The position numbers and the translations under genes were made by a program. A stretch of 64,000 nt of DNA from Methanosarcina sp. ERenArc_MAG2. Lineage in GTDB: Archaea > Halobacteriota > Methanosarcinia > Methanosarcinales > Methanosarcinaceae. A model generated the notes under the pieces. It was given only the letters and a program-made list of their open reading frames with translations. It was not told the origin of the DNA and searched no databases. This document shows, in pieces, positions 54,094 to 64,000 of this stretch; the stretch's first letter is position 1; each line of letters begins with the position of its first letter. The stretch spans positions 310,001 to 374,000 of the forward strand of contig JAMXHR010000017.1 of the NCBI GenBank assembly GCA_023955635.1, read 5' to 3'.

Positions 54094-55706
54094 ATGGCTG
54101 ATACAATACACTGGGCAGACGTCATAGCCGAAGACGTGTTAAAAAAGAACTGCAAACATCTTGTAGCCACAGGCATCACTCCTTCTGGCCACATCCATAT
54201 AGGCAACATGAGAGAAGTTGTGACTGCCGATGCTGTTTATAAAGCTCTCATTGACAAAGGAGCTGATGCTGATTTTATATATATTGCCGACAATTATGAC
54301 CCTCTGCGCAAGGTTTACCCTTTCCTTCCTGAGAGTTATGCCGAGCATGTGGGAAAACCCATCTCTGAGGTCCCCTGCCCCTGCGGAGATTGCGCAAATT
54401 ATGCAGAGCATTTCCTGAAACCTTTCCTTGAAGCCCTCAGGCGCCTGGGCATCAATCCTAAAATTTACAGGGCAGATGAGATGTACAGGGCAGGCAGGTA
54501 CACTGAAGCAATAAAGACCGCCCTTGTAAAAAGAGATTCCATTGCAAAAATCCTCGAAGAGGTTTCGGGAAAAACCGTAGCATCTGACTGGAATCCTTTC
54601 AATCCCAGATGTAATGAATGTGGAAAAATTACAACTACGAAGGTTACGGCTTTTAATCTTGAGGCTGAGACCGTTGACTATGTCTGTGCCTGCGGGCACA
54701 CCGGAACCGTGCCAATGGCCGGGGAGGAAAGCTTACCTGGCGCGTGGACTGGCCTGCTCGGTGGAAGGTCTTAGGAGTGACAGTTGAGCCTTTCGGAAAA
54801 GACCATGCTTCAAAAGGTGGTTCTTACGATACAGGGAAGAGGATAGTAAGAGAAATTTACGGGCATGAACCTCCGTATCCTGTTGTATATGAATGGATAA
54901 TGCTTGGAAAGCAAGGGGCGATGTCTTCGTCTACAGGGGTCGTTATCTCAATTTCGGACATGCTCGGGGTTGTACCTCCTGAGGTTCTTCGCTACCTGAT
55001 CATCCGCACAAAGCCTGAAAAACATATCCAGTTCGACCCTGGTCAGCCTCTCCTTACCCTCGTGGACGAATACGAACGGCTCAGGATACAGTTCAGGGGA
55101 AATGATCCTTCTCTTGGGATTTTTGAACGGAGAATCTATGAACTTTCCAGGGCAACAGGTATCTGCCAGTCTGAGATTCCTTTCAAGCAGATGGTAACTA
55201 TCTATCAGGTGGCAAGGGGAGATTTTGATCGGATCCTGAAAATCGTACAACGCTCGGGTATTTCCACTGAAGATGAAAAGTGCATAAAGGAACTTGCAGA
55301 TAATGTTTCCGAATGGCTTGAACTCTATGCTCCTCCGTTTGCAAAATTTAACGTAAAAGAGAACGTTCCCGTGCAGGTAGCAACCCTGTCCGAGCTTCAG
55401 AAAGCTTTTCTTTCAGCCTTTGCAACCATTATTGAAACCAGAGGGGAAATCAGTGGGGAAGAATATCATATGCTTGTCTATTCCGCAAAAGACGAGGGTT
55501 CCGAACTGAACAGGCAGATTACGGAAAAGCTGAACACCCCTGTTCCGCAGGTGGATCAAAAGGATCTTTTCAAAGCTATTTACACCTCAATACTGGGGCA
55601 GAGTTCAGGTCCCAAAGCCGGATGGTTCCTATCTTCTTTTGAGAAGGAATTTCTGGTAAAAAGGTTCAGAGAAGCTTCGACCTATATCCCTGAAAAACGC
55701 GGATAA
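54094..55706 (+). CDS. lysS: Lysyl-tRNA synthetase, class I, one apparent frameshift
   Basis: LysRS-I of about 537 residues; charges tRNA-Lys. The HIGH-type motif is '[11 protein letters not shown]' near residue 35 and the KMSKS-equivalent is 'AMSSSTGVV'. Zinc-binding cysteines are seen in 'CNECGKI' and 'YVCACGH'. One C is missing at 54712-54713: restored, '[20 protein letters not shown]' joins the two frames. The start is ATG 54094 ([16 protein letters not shown]), with GGTGAGA upstream; the open frame further upstream is not conserved-looking. Methanosarcina species are known to have both class I and class II LysRS; the neighbourhood to pyrrolysine genes is noteworthy but probably fortuitous. 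Confidence 0.93.
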
Positions 55707-55708
55707 GT

Positions 55709-56388
55709 ATGGATAAATCGGAGACTCATAAACTCGCAGGTTCGCTGGGAAGCTCTGTAAAAGAGCATTTCCTCGCCTGGGACAAGGAATACGCCCACCT
55801 TAAATGGGGAGGGCCTGCATCTGTCAGGGACACACAGGTTTATCTCCTTCCCGGATCCAGGGTTCTTGATGCAGGTTCTGGAAACGGCAGATACCTGGGA
55901 GAGCTTGCAAGGCATTATACCGCAGTCGGAATTGATATTTCTTTAGTTGCCCTGCACAGTTCCAGGGTTCAGCTTGCAAGGAGCAGCAGGTTTGCAGAAC
56001 ACCTTGGGGCGAATCTCCATGATTTACCTTTTAAATCACAATCCTTTGACGGAGTTTTCTGTTATGGAGTACTTCAACATCTTTTTTCTGGAGAAAGGGA
56101 ATCCGCTGTTAAAGAATTCAAGCGTGTGCTCAAAAAAGGTGGTTTTGTCTTCTTTGAGGCCTTCGGCTGTGAAGATATGCGCTGCGGAGGAAAACCTTCG
56201 ATCCCTTTTGAAGAAAGAACTTTTGCCCGGCAAAACGGAATAATCTATCACTATTTTGCTAAAGAAGAAGTAAGGGATCTCTTCAAGGAATTCGAAACTA
56301 TAGAGCTGGAAAATTCACTAAAAGAAAAAAATTCAGGAGAGAAGCTTATATGAGGCATATGGTAAGAGGAATTTTCCGAAAAGCTTGA
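55709..56388 (+). CDS. Class I SAM-dependent methyltransferase, one apparent frameshift
   Basis: About 226 residues with the SAM-binding motif I 'VLDAGSGNGRYLGELA', acidic loop 'AVGIDISLVAL', motif II 'GVFCYGVLQHLF' and the 'FKRVLKKGGFVFFEAFG' segment. A missing T at 56346-56347 cuts the tail; repaired, it reads 'EKLYMRHMVRGIFRKA' and ends at TGA 56388. The pattern resembles Trm9-like tRNA methyltransferases, but the substrate is not certain. It starts two bases after the lysS stop, so it is co-translated with a tRNA-charging enzyme, which weakly supports a tRNA substrate. Confidence 0.8.
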
Positions 56389-56481
56389 ATTTTGTCTTTT
56401 CCAGAGGCATTTAATAACTTTAAATTCATATGCAGCCCATAGCTTTAGATATTCTCTGCCTTCATTCTGCGTTTTCATCTG

Positions 56482-56739
56482 TTATACGAAGGCCAGTTTC
56501 AGATAATTCAACACGATTATAACAAGTGCTCCGAAAATGCCACCTATTGCACAGATAAGAACTGCTATCCAGGTGATTGCGATTTGAAGTCCGAGCAATA
56601 TCTTTGCTACCATCAGGACTAAGACCCCAAGCACTGCATTTATTGCAAGGCTTGTGGCGGTCTTGAGTGCTTTATATAGCACTAAGGCTACTATAATTGC
56701 CAGAACAAGTACTAAAATTTCTATAATTCCAACTACCAT
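56482..56739 (-). CDS. BofA-like small membrane protein
   Basis: An 85-residue very hydrophobic protein of the pro-sigmaK processing inhibitor BofA family as found in archaea. Three membrane segments: 'EILVLVLAIIVALVLYKAL', 'INAVLGVLVLMVAKILLGL', 'WIAVLICAIGGIFGALVIIV'. The archaeal function is unknown, since sigmaK does not exist there. Isolated between convergent and divergent neighbours. Confidence 0.8.
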   Translation of the reverse strand: MVVGIIEILVLVLAIIVALVLYKALKTATSLAINAVLGVLVLMVAKILLGLQIAITWIAVLICAIGGIFGALVIIVLNYLKLAFV

Positions 56740-56887
56740 AAATCATAGTTAGGACTTCAACTTATTTATAATTATCATTGAGTTTTATAATGTAGTTGTG
56801 AACCTCCAGAAGATTCTATTACTATGCTTGAGCAGGACATTCAGCGTTTTTTTATTTGAACTGCAGGCTAATTTCAGGCTTCTTTCC

Positions 56888-57355
56888 TCAGAGAGCCTTG
56901 ATAAATTCAATAATAATTTTTTGAAGTGATGCTTTGTCCGGATATGTCCGTACCTCAAGTAAGGGGCCTGGATTTCCCAATACCATTGCCGAGACTGCTG
57001 CGTCCGGACTGTGAAGGCAGAGAACGGGAATTCCCTTGACAAGCGCCCTGCAGATTTCGTAACCTACACCTGTTGAAGGTACCGTAACTTCAGCAATTAA
57101 GGCGTCACTTCTCATAAGCAAACCCATATCCCTGATGAAAATCTCTTCTTCTGTCATTCTAATTTCTGTTTTTTCCAGCTCAGGGTCCGCAACGTGCCAG
57201 CTGAGCACCTCAACTCCTGCTTCTTCCAGAGTATCACACATAAGCCGGTATGTGTCAAGAAGTTGCCTTCCTCCGCGAATCGAGCCAGAGAGGAAAATTT
57301 TCGGACCTCGCTGTTCCGAAACTCTCATTTTCTCCATAATTTCCATAATTTTCAT
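56888..57355 (-). CDS. Nucleoside 2-deoxyribosyltransferase-like protein
   Basis: A 155-residue Rossmann-like protein of the nucleoside 2-deoxyribosyltransferase/DNPH1 family. '[20 protein letters not shown]' is the substrate-binding loop, '[20 protein letters not shown]' includes the catalytic-region Asp and Glu, and '[20 protein letters not shown]' is the conserved helix. Members hydrolyse or exchange the base of deoxynucleoside (mono)phosphates in nucleotide salvage or sanitation. ATG at 57355 gives 11 extra residues before the fold; a later start such as the ATG at residue 10 is possible. Confidence 0.83.
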   Translation of the reverse strand: MKIMEIMEKMRVSEQRGPKIFLSGSIRGGRQLLDTYRLMCDTLEEAGVEVLSWHVADPELEKTEIRMTEEEIFIRDMGLLMRSDALIAEVTVPSTGVGYEICRALVKGIPVLCLHSPDAAVSAMVLGNPGPLLEVRTYPDKASLQKIIIEFIKAL

Positions 57356-57391
57356 CCTTCAAATCCGTTTTTTCCGGTACTTCCGGATTTT

Positions 57392-59931
57392 TTACTGCAC
57401 ACCCCTGAAATAATGCCCTTTAGTAAAGCCTTTCCCAAGGCTTTCACATTTTTCCGATTCCTGGTTTCCAGCCTCAAGATAGGTGTCAATTGCGTTCCTG
57501 TATTTCCCTGTCACTTTTCTTATTATTTCAGGATTTTCCATTCCGAGAGTCTCTATCCTGAGACTCGACACTCCGCTTTCGAGAAGTGCCGGAACATATT
57601 CGAGCATGCAGAGAGATCTTGAGTTAAGGAGATGCATCCTGCATTGATAATCCATGAGCAGGGGAAACTCGTAATTTTTCTCGTCTACGAGTGTAAGGTT
57701 CCCTGACCTGCACGGGGCACTGCACTGTCCTTTATCTTTTCCGAGCAGCCCTCCTGCAAGGCAATGTTCGGATTCCATCAGTTCAAGGCAGCCGTGGACA
57801 ACACATTCTGCAGGTCCACAAGGGGCGATGCCTTTAATTTCCTCAAGCGTCAGCTCCGGAGAAATTACAGCCATTTGAGCCCCTTCTTCCAAAAGAAGGG
57901 CAAAAGTGTGGCTGTTAAAGATATTCAGAGGGCTGTCTGCAATAAAAGGAATTTTCTCTGCTTTTGCGAGATCCAGTATCCCCAGGTTTGAAGCAAGGAC
58001 ACCGTCAGCTCCCAGTTTCCTTACACGAGAGAATATTTTTTCAACGGATTTCATTTCGGAATCTTTCACGATCTTTGGGGTGCTGAAATAGATTTTCCTG
58101 CCTGCATCCCGCGTTTCAGTAACAGCTTTTTCAAAAATAATGTCGAGATCCTTTGCAAAGCTTTCTTTTTGCCCTGCTGTTTCCGGCCTTCTGAAAAATC
58201 CTTCTCCGAAATAGATGCAATCTGCTCCGCCTGAAAGCGCTCCTTCAAGTCCTTCAAGGGAATAAACGGAAACCGAGAGTATCGGACGCATCGGAAGGTT
58301 TTCTGAAACATTTTCTTCTATTTTCTGTCCTTCCTTTTCTCCTGGTTCAGGGAGTTGTGGAGTATTGAGAGGTTTTAGCTTCCACCTGGAAATCCTCAGT
58401 TTTTCAAGCTGCTGAATTGCTTTTGTCCTCAGTTCGTTCAATTGCCCCATTGGAATAAAAATATCCCCGTCCATATTTACATGGAGTTCAGCCGCTTCAA
58501 AAAGTGTGTTTCCGAGTTTTGAGAGCTGTTTTTCTATCTGAACCTTTGAAGTAGGCTGCTTTTCTGCCTTCTCTACCAGATATTCGGATTCGATTGTTAC
58601 TATGTTCGAATCCCTGTCCTTTATCTCAAGTCTGACAGGCCTTCCTGATGCAATTGTTGAGGTGACGGATACAGGGATTTTAGGCTTCAAGCTTCCGGAT
58701 TCGCTTTCTTTTTGAGAGAATCCATAAGCTTTTTATCATGCGTCCTATACACAGTGCTTCCTGATTGTGCTCTTGAATCAAATGGGATTTCTATAATGTC
58801 TCCCTTTCCTGCACTGTATACAGGGCCCTTGCCGGTATACATTGAGGATATGATTTTTCCTTTGTCTTCGGGCCTGGTTTCGGCGTTTTCGACCATTATC
58901 CCGTCTCCCAGACGGAGAGGACGTGAAAGTTTTACGCGGATACGACTCGAAAGCCTGTCATACCCTACAACCTTGCCTGCCGGAATTCCGCGGTTATGGG
59001 GATTCTCCCGGCTTATGAGTTCCCAACGTGGATTTTCAAAAAAGTAACCTTGAGTAAAACCCCGATTAAAAAGCTGGGTGAGCGTTTCCTGTTCTTCTTC
59101 GGAAACAAAGTATCCTGCAGGATTTTCAATATACCTGTCAATCAGGTGGCTGTAAATCCTGACAACACCTGCCACATACTCCGGTCTTTTCATTCTGCCT
59201 TCTATTTTTAAAGATTCGATCCCGGCTTCTATAAGGGCCCCCAGGCCTGGAGTTGTGTTGAGGTCTTTTGGACTTAAAAGATAGCTTCCGCTTGTTTGGA
59301 TCTGTTTTCCTTCACAGTACAGTCTATATTTTTTGCGGCACGGCTGGGCGCAGTACCCTCTGTTTCCACTCCTTCCCCCTATGAGACTGCTCAGAAGGCA
59401 CTGGCCGGAATAGGAGATGCAGAGAGCTCCATGTATGAAGACCTCTATTTCAGTCCCGGTTTTTTCTTTTATTCGTTTTATTTCTTCAAGCGAGGACTCC
59501 CGCGAGAGTACAACTCTGTTGATTCCTAATTTTTTTACAAAATTAACTCCTTCGCTGTTATGCAGAGTCATCTGTGTGCTCGCATGCAGCGGAAGATCAG
59601 GCAGATATTTTCCTGCAAGGGAAATAAGCCCAAGGTCCTGCACGATAACTGCATCTGCCCCCATTTCTCTCAGACAGGACAGCAGTTTGAGGGCATTTTC
59701 CACTTCCCTTTCCTTAAGTAGAATATTTACGGTTACGTATACTTTTACGCCTCTGAGGTGAGCATAGTCAATTGCTTCTTCAAGCTCTTTCTCTGAGAAA
59801 TTCGAGGCATATCCCCTGGCACTGAAAGCCCAGGCTCCAAGATACACAGCATCAGCTCCGTTTTCTACGGCTGCAACAAGGGCTTCCATGCTGCCGGCTG
59901 GGGCAAGCAGTTCCGGTTTTTCAGGCTTCAT
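57392..59931 (-). CDS. U32 family peptidase with DUF3656, full-length (one apparent frameshift)
   Basis: A single protein of about 846 residues, seen as two frames that meet at 58687-58690. Adding one T there ('PEALKPKIPVSV') joins them, and fused proteins of this length are the rule in methanogens. The first half has the U32 signature: 'PELLAPAGSMEALVAAVENG' and 'EVFIHGALCISYSGQCLLSS' with the following 'GNRGYCAQPCRKKY' cysteines. DUF3656 follows, then a second U32-like barrel ('PAECVVHGCLELMESEHC', 'GQCSAPCRSG'). Bacterial relatives (RlhA, TrhP) act in prephenate-dependent RNA hydroxylation; archaeal members are probably RNA- or cofactor-modifying enzymes with Fe-S clusters rather than peptidases. 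Confidence 0.85.
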
Positions 59932-60184
59932 CAGATTGGATTAGAGCCCCTGTCCTTAATTAAGCTTTGGCATCCTCTCCCTGTCTGTATAGCTTGAATA
60001 TTTCTAAAAACTTCTGTGAAAAACAATTAATTATTAGAGTTTATAGAATCCGGCTTGAGACATCCTTTCCAATAATCCGGCAACTATTCTAAAATAATAA
60101 CTTTAGTGGTTTTGCAAAAATTATAAAATAGGGGTGAGTGAATTGAGAAGCTCAGGACGGAGCCTGAAGTTTATACTCCCTGGG

Positions 60185-60586
60185 TTATGCTTTCGGTCCG
60201 ATGATCCAGGTTACGATTCTCCTGTTTTTCTCATCTTTTGAGGCTTCGGAGAGCATCTTTCCATCGTGCATGTTACATTCACACGAATAGTTGATTTTAT
60301 CCTGCCTTGCCCCATATCTGAAGTGTATCTTGCAGTACCCTTCTGTGCACCCTATCCCGTACTTGACCCAACCCTCAATATCCGCTCCACCTTCGCAGCT
60401 TCCTTCGCATGCAATGAGTTCAAAGCTTTTTTCCTCATAAGATTCGATTTTCGCTGGAGCCTGGTGGCCCTTTTTGTATTTCCCTTTCTCTATTTTCTGA
60501 GCTTGAAGTACAAGATCCTCACCGGTATTGTTAAGGATCTTTAACTGCAATCCCTCAATAAGTTCCATATTTTCTGCTTCTGACAT
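60185..60586 (-). CDS. Hypothetical beta-rich protein
   Basis: A 133-residue protein with no family that I can name. It has eight cysteines or so in 'ELIACEGSCEGGADIEGWVK' and 'YGIGCTEGYCKIHFRYG' and a beta-strand-rich pattern, 'LQLKILNNTGEDLVLQAQKI' near the start and 'RRIVTWIIGPKA' at the end, reminiscent of aegerolysin or ET79-type beta-sandwich proteins, though this is impression only. No signal peptide, so it is probably cytoplasmic. Isolated, with its own upstream region. Confidence 0.65.
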   Translation of the reverse strand: MSEAENMELIEGLQLKILNNTGEDLVLQAQKIEKGKYKKGHQAPAKIESYEEKSFELIACEGSCEGGADIEGWVKYGIGCTEGYCKIHFRYGARQDKINYSCECNMHDGKMLSEASKDEKNRRIVTWIIGPKA

Positions 60587-60773
60587 ATTCTATTACCCCG
60601 ATAAATGAAGAATCCAGCTAGAATTCCTCATAAGAGATTGCCTCTAAGAAATAAAAACGTATCTCCAAATATAAGGAAGTGTGTCTGTAAAATGAATCCC
60701 TTAAAAGATAAAATCCGGAAAAGTATAGATCTTAAAAAATAATCCAGAAAATAAAGATCTAAGAAATATAAGT

Positions 60774-60870
60774 CGTGAGTTATTGATCAATTCCGAAAAA
60801 GCAAGTACATCTTTCGTATTTGAGGAACATGTAGAGAGATTCTTTTGCGTATGGTTTTCAATAACTCACG
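60774..60870. mobile_element. 97-bp MITE with CGTGAGTTATTGA ends
   Basis: Perfect 13-bp inverted ends CGTGAGTTATTGA (60774-60786) and TCAATAACTCACG (60858-60870). Non-coding. The ends look like those of a Methanosarcina insertion sequence not present in full here. Confidence 0.65.
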
Positions 60871-60888
60871 CCCATTAATGTTATTTAG

Positions 60889-60955
60889 ATCACCGTAACA
60901 TTTTTTTAATCATCGTAACATTTTTTAATCATCGTAGTATTTTTTTAATTATTAT
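60889..60955. repeat. Tandem repeat of about 20 bases
   Basis: Three and a half units of ATCATCGTAACATTTTTTTA with small variations, between the MITE and hisF. On the minus strand this lies downstream of hisF, where poly-A/T tracts might help termination. Confidence 0.6.
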
Positions 60956-61020
60956 AGTGGCATTTTTATCACTAGGATATTATTTGCCGGGATGTATTTT
61001 TTCCGACCCTGTTCCTGAAC

Positions 61021-61842
61021 TCAAAGCCTTACAGGAATTTTCCGGTCTCTCAGGTACTCTTTAACTTCTATTATTGAGTACTCCTTGAAATGGAAAATGC
61101 TTGCTGCAAGAGCTGCGTCGGCTTTTCCTATTGAAAACCCTTCGTAGATATGCTGAGGGTTTCCGACTCCTCCTGAAGCTATAATCGGGATGTCGAGCTC
61201 TTCGGAGAGTTTTTTTGTAATCGGCAGGTCGTAGCCGGCATACGTTCCATCCCTGTCCATACTTGTGAGCAGGATTTCTCCGGAGCCCAGTTCTTCCGCC
61301 TTTCTCGCCCACTGTACTGCATCAATTCCTGTAGCTTCCCTCCCTCCATAGATTACTACCTCATACCAGGCAGTAGTCCCGTCTTCAAGTTCCAGGACAG
61401 TCTTGTCAGGGTTATTCTTTATGTTATTATTTCGCCTGCAATCAATAGCAGTAACAATGCACTGGGCTCCGAATATGTCTGAGGACTCTTTGATGAAGTC
61501 AGGATTCTTGACTGCCGAGGTGTTAACCGAGACTTTGTCTGCCCCGGCCCTGAGAACCTGGCGGATGTCATTAATAGAACTTATTCCTCCTCCAATCGTA
61601 AGAGGAATGAAAACCTCGTCTGCAGTCCTTTCAATCACATCTATCATGGTTTCCCTCCCATGAACAGAAGCTGTGATATCCAGAAAAACAAGTTCGTCTG
61701 CGCCCTCTTCATTGTAGCGCTTGGCGAGTTCCACAGGGTCTCCGGCCTCTTTCAGGTCCACAAACTCCACACCCTTAACAACACAGCCGCCGGCTCTGTC
61801 AAGGGTTACATCAAGGCATGGTATGATTCTTTTTGTGAGCAT
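61021..61842 (-). CDS. hisF: Imidazole glycerol phosphate synthase subunit HisF
   Basis: A 273-residue TIM-barrel cyclase that, with HisH, makes imidazole glycerol phosphate and AICAR in histidine synthesis. Catalytic Asp residues are in '[20 protein letters not shown]' (residue about 11) and '[16 protein letters not shown]' (residue about 175); phosphate loops '[12 protein letters not shown]' and '[12 protein letters not shown]' are intact. Length is normal for archaeal HisF. No other his genes are in the window, as usual for methanogens, whose his genes are scattered. Confidence 0.96.
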   Translation of the reverse strand: MLTKRIIPCLDVTLDRAGGCVVKGVEFVDLKEAGDPVELAKRYNEEGADELVFLDITASVHGRETMIDVIERTADEVFIPLTIGGGISSINDIRQVLRAGADKVSVNTSAVKNPDFIKESSDIFGAQCIVTAIDCRRNNNIKNNPDKTVLELEDGTTAWYEVVIYGGREATGIDAVQWARKAEELGSGEILLTSMDRDGTYAGYDLPITKKLSEELDIPIIASGGVGNPQHIYEGFSIGKADAALAASIFHFKEYSIIEVKEYLRDRKIPVRL

Positions 61843-62032
61843 CTAAGGGATAATAAATTTAACTGTTATTAAAAGCTTACCTAAATTAAGCCGTTAACGG
61901 TCTATCAGGTTTAACCTGTTAAAAAAAGGCAGTACACTTTAAAAAGGATTCAAAAAACAGCTCTCTGCAGGTAGAGGAATCAAGTTTCTTTGAATTGAAG
62001 TTTCAGGCCCGGGAAAAAGAGTTCTGTGTGCT

Positions 62033-62503
62033 CTAACCGAAGATATTCATCACACGTGCACCTTCAAGTCTGGACATCTCCACTTCGGAACCTTCAAGCA
62101 CCTTTTTTCGAATTCTTATCGGGGCACTTACACGCAGGGCAAGGGCAATACAATCGCTTGGTCTTGCGTCAAACTGCATGACGCTGTTGTCCTTTCTTAT
62201 CAGGAGCCGGGCGTAATAGATTTTGTCAACCTTTTCATCAATCAATACGCCCTCGATTTTTATATCTAACCGTTCGAAAATATTGATCATAAGGTCATGA
62301 GCCATGGGTCGGGGAGGAGAAACGTTTTTAAGCACGTTTCCTATTGAGAGAGCTTCGAGATGCCCTATGTATATGGGAAGCATGTTCCCTTCCATATTTT
62401 CAAGAAGTACCACAGGGGTCGGGTCTGTAAAAACATCGACTATATAGACATCTTTAACACGAATTTCCTCAAAGTCCTCATAAATGTCTACGCCCATACT
62501 CAA
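62033..62503 (-). CDS. DUF151/bifunctional nuclease family protein
   Basis: A 156-residue protein with the BFN (DUF151) domain: 'VLLENMEGNMLPIYIGHLEA', 'MAHDLMINIFERLDIKIEGV' and 'ARPSDCIALALRVSAPI', the last being the conserved A-R-P-S-D-A/C-hydrophobic motif. Plant and some bacterial relatives have nuclease activity; archaeal function is not established. ATG at 62503; a downstream ATG at residue 3 also fits. Confidence 0.87.
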   Translation of the reverse strand: MSMGVDIYEDFEEIRVKDVYIVDVFTDPTPVVLLENMEGNMLPIYIGHLEALSIGNVLKNVSPPRPMAHDLMINIFERLDIKIEGVLIDEKVDKIYYARLLIRKDNSVMQFDARPSDCIALALRVSAPIRIRKKVLEGSEVEMSRLEGARVMNIFG

Positions 62504-62609
62504 TAGAGTATTTCACACTTATTAATACCTTATTTAATTCTTTCATATTTATTAAAAAAGCGCTTACAGCTTTACTTCGGATTCTCTCGGATCTTAATTT
62601 TTTGCACTT

Positions 62610-63285
<676 letters not shown>

Positions 63286-63311
<26 letters not shown>

Positions 63312-63945
63312 GCTGACCTGAACCTTCCCCTTTCTTTCTGGCAAAAATTCGTTTTACGTATTTTGCAGGCACAACATCGCCTTTTCTGGACCTGAATGCC
63401 CCATCTCTCACCTTGATTTTGGTGATGAAAAGACTTATTCTTCCCACTCTTTCTTCTGCTCCAACAGTAAACTCATAATCTCCGGGAACACGCTTCTCGA
63501 TAACATCTGTTTTTTCAACACCCGACTGAGCGGAGAATTTTACAGTAATCTCATCAATGGCTCTACCCCATATTGTATCGACATCTTCTGCCTTAGTCGA
63601 TTGAACTCTTTTCTCTCCTACTTCAAGGGCAGTAATCAGGATAGGAACTACTACTCCTGTTTCTTCGTCATCTATAACCAGCTCGTCGTCTACCTGAAGG
63701 ACAGTCTCGGAATCCAGTTCAGTTTTATAGGTATTTGAAATATCCATCTTGCTGACTATAACCTTCAAACTGACTGCTTTTGGGGTTTTTATCTTCGCTG
63801 CATGTACCTGTCCGCACTCAAGGCAGCGAACTAACGGGCTCTGCCCTTCTTTCAGAACTGCATGCCCTACTTCTTCTTTAGGGGAACATGAGGGGCATTC
63901 AACTTCAATTTCTCTTGTCATGGTCTGATCAATAGATGGATTCAA
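63286..63945 (-). CDS. HVO_0476-type zinc-finger protein
   Basis: A 219-residue archaeal protein of the HVO_0476 family. The N-terminal zinc ribbon has '[20 protein letters not shown]' and '[15 protein letters not shown]', that is two C-x2-C pairs. The remainder is a beta-rich domain ('[20 protein letters not shown]') ending with a basic tail '[20 protein letters not shown]'. Function is unknown; the family is widely conserved in Euryarchaeota beside pcm. Its 3' end overlaps the pcm start by 26 bases or more, so the two are translationally coupled. Confidence 0.83.
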
Positions 63946-64000
63946 AATACTAAATACTTAACTTCTCCGGTGGTGTTTTTTCTGGAGGTGTTCTGAAAGG

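Noticed and set aside
57392-59931. Two separate overlapping U32 genes
   Set aside because: The four-base junction closes on adding one T, and full-length fused U32-DUF3656 proteins are usual in methanogens.

Overview
The window is a chromosomal segment of a methylotrophic methanogenic archaeon of the genus Methanosarcina or a very close relative. The evidence is a trimethylamine/dimethylamine methyltransferase operon whose mttB and mtbB carry the in-frame amber (pyrrolysine) codon at the positions known for Methanosarcina (334 and 356), a class I lysyl-tRNA synthetase, HdrD-like and corrinoid proteins, DUF1699, NosD/PKD surface proteins and many Methanosarcina-type insertion sequences. No species call is made.

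Reading errors dominate first impressions. About two dozen genes or elements appear broken, but nearly every break is repaired by adding one base to a short homopolymer run, and the victims include mutS, lysS and mttB. I treat these as one-base deletions in the assembly, annotate the genes whole, and list the break points.

Layout. 0-3 kb: flavin and redox enzymes and an HxlR regulator. 3.3-5.6 kb: an XPD/Rad3-like helicase. 5.7-16.1 kb: a surface-protein and transposon zone, with two tandemly duplicated NosD/PKD proteins, a small beta-helix protein, an ISAzo13-type element inserted at the end of an older transposase, and an IS630-type element. 16.4-18.8 kb: a Rieske-FAD oxidoreductase and DUF1699. 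19.2-28.8 kb: an accretion zone behind tRNA-Val(CAC), where three degraded 3' halves of the tRNA lie in the same orientation as the intact gene. The blocks between them hold inorganic pyrophosphatase; a large surface protein with an IS1 and a DUF6338 two-gene module; and a STAND-type NTPase with an integrase fragment right at the attachment core. 29-31.8 kb: prepilin peptidase, cbiE, cbiD. 32.1-34.4 kb: nested MITEs, an IS1-like element and a G-rich patch. 34.7-39.5 kb: mutL-mutS. 40.0-41.35 kb: a 1.3 kb unit bounded by inverted repeats of about 120 bp that carries two tiny genes. 42-44.4 kb: a PadR-membrane protein pair, tRNA-Pro(GGG), a CDP-alcohol phosphatidyltransferase.

44.6-53.3 kb is an HdrD-like protein, then the methylamine operon: a long leader, mtbC, mttB, mttC, mttP, a small winged-helix protein, a 49-residue membrane protein and mtbB. 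Together the products import methylated amines (MttP), demethylate tri- and dimethylamine (MttB, MtbB) and hand the methyl group to the cognate corrinoid proteins (MttC, MtbC). 54-64 kb is ordinary core genome: lysS, a methyltransferase, a BofA-like protein, a deoxyribosyltransferase-like protein, a U32 protein, hisF, a DUF151 protein, pcm (with an unexplained in-frame amber) and a zinc-finger protein.
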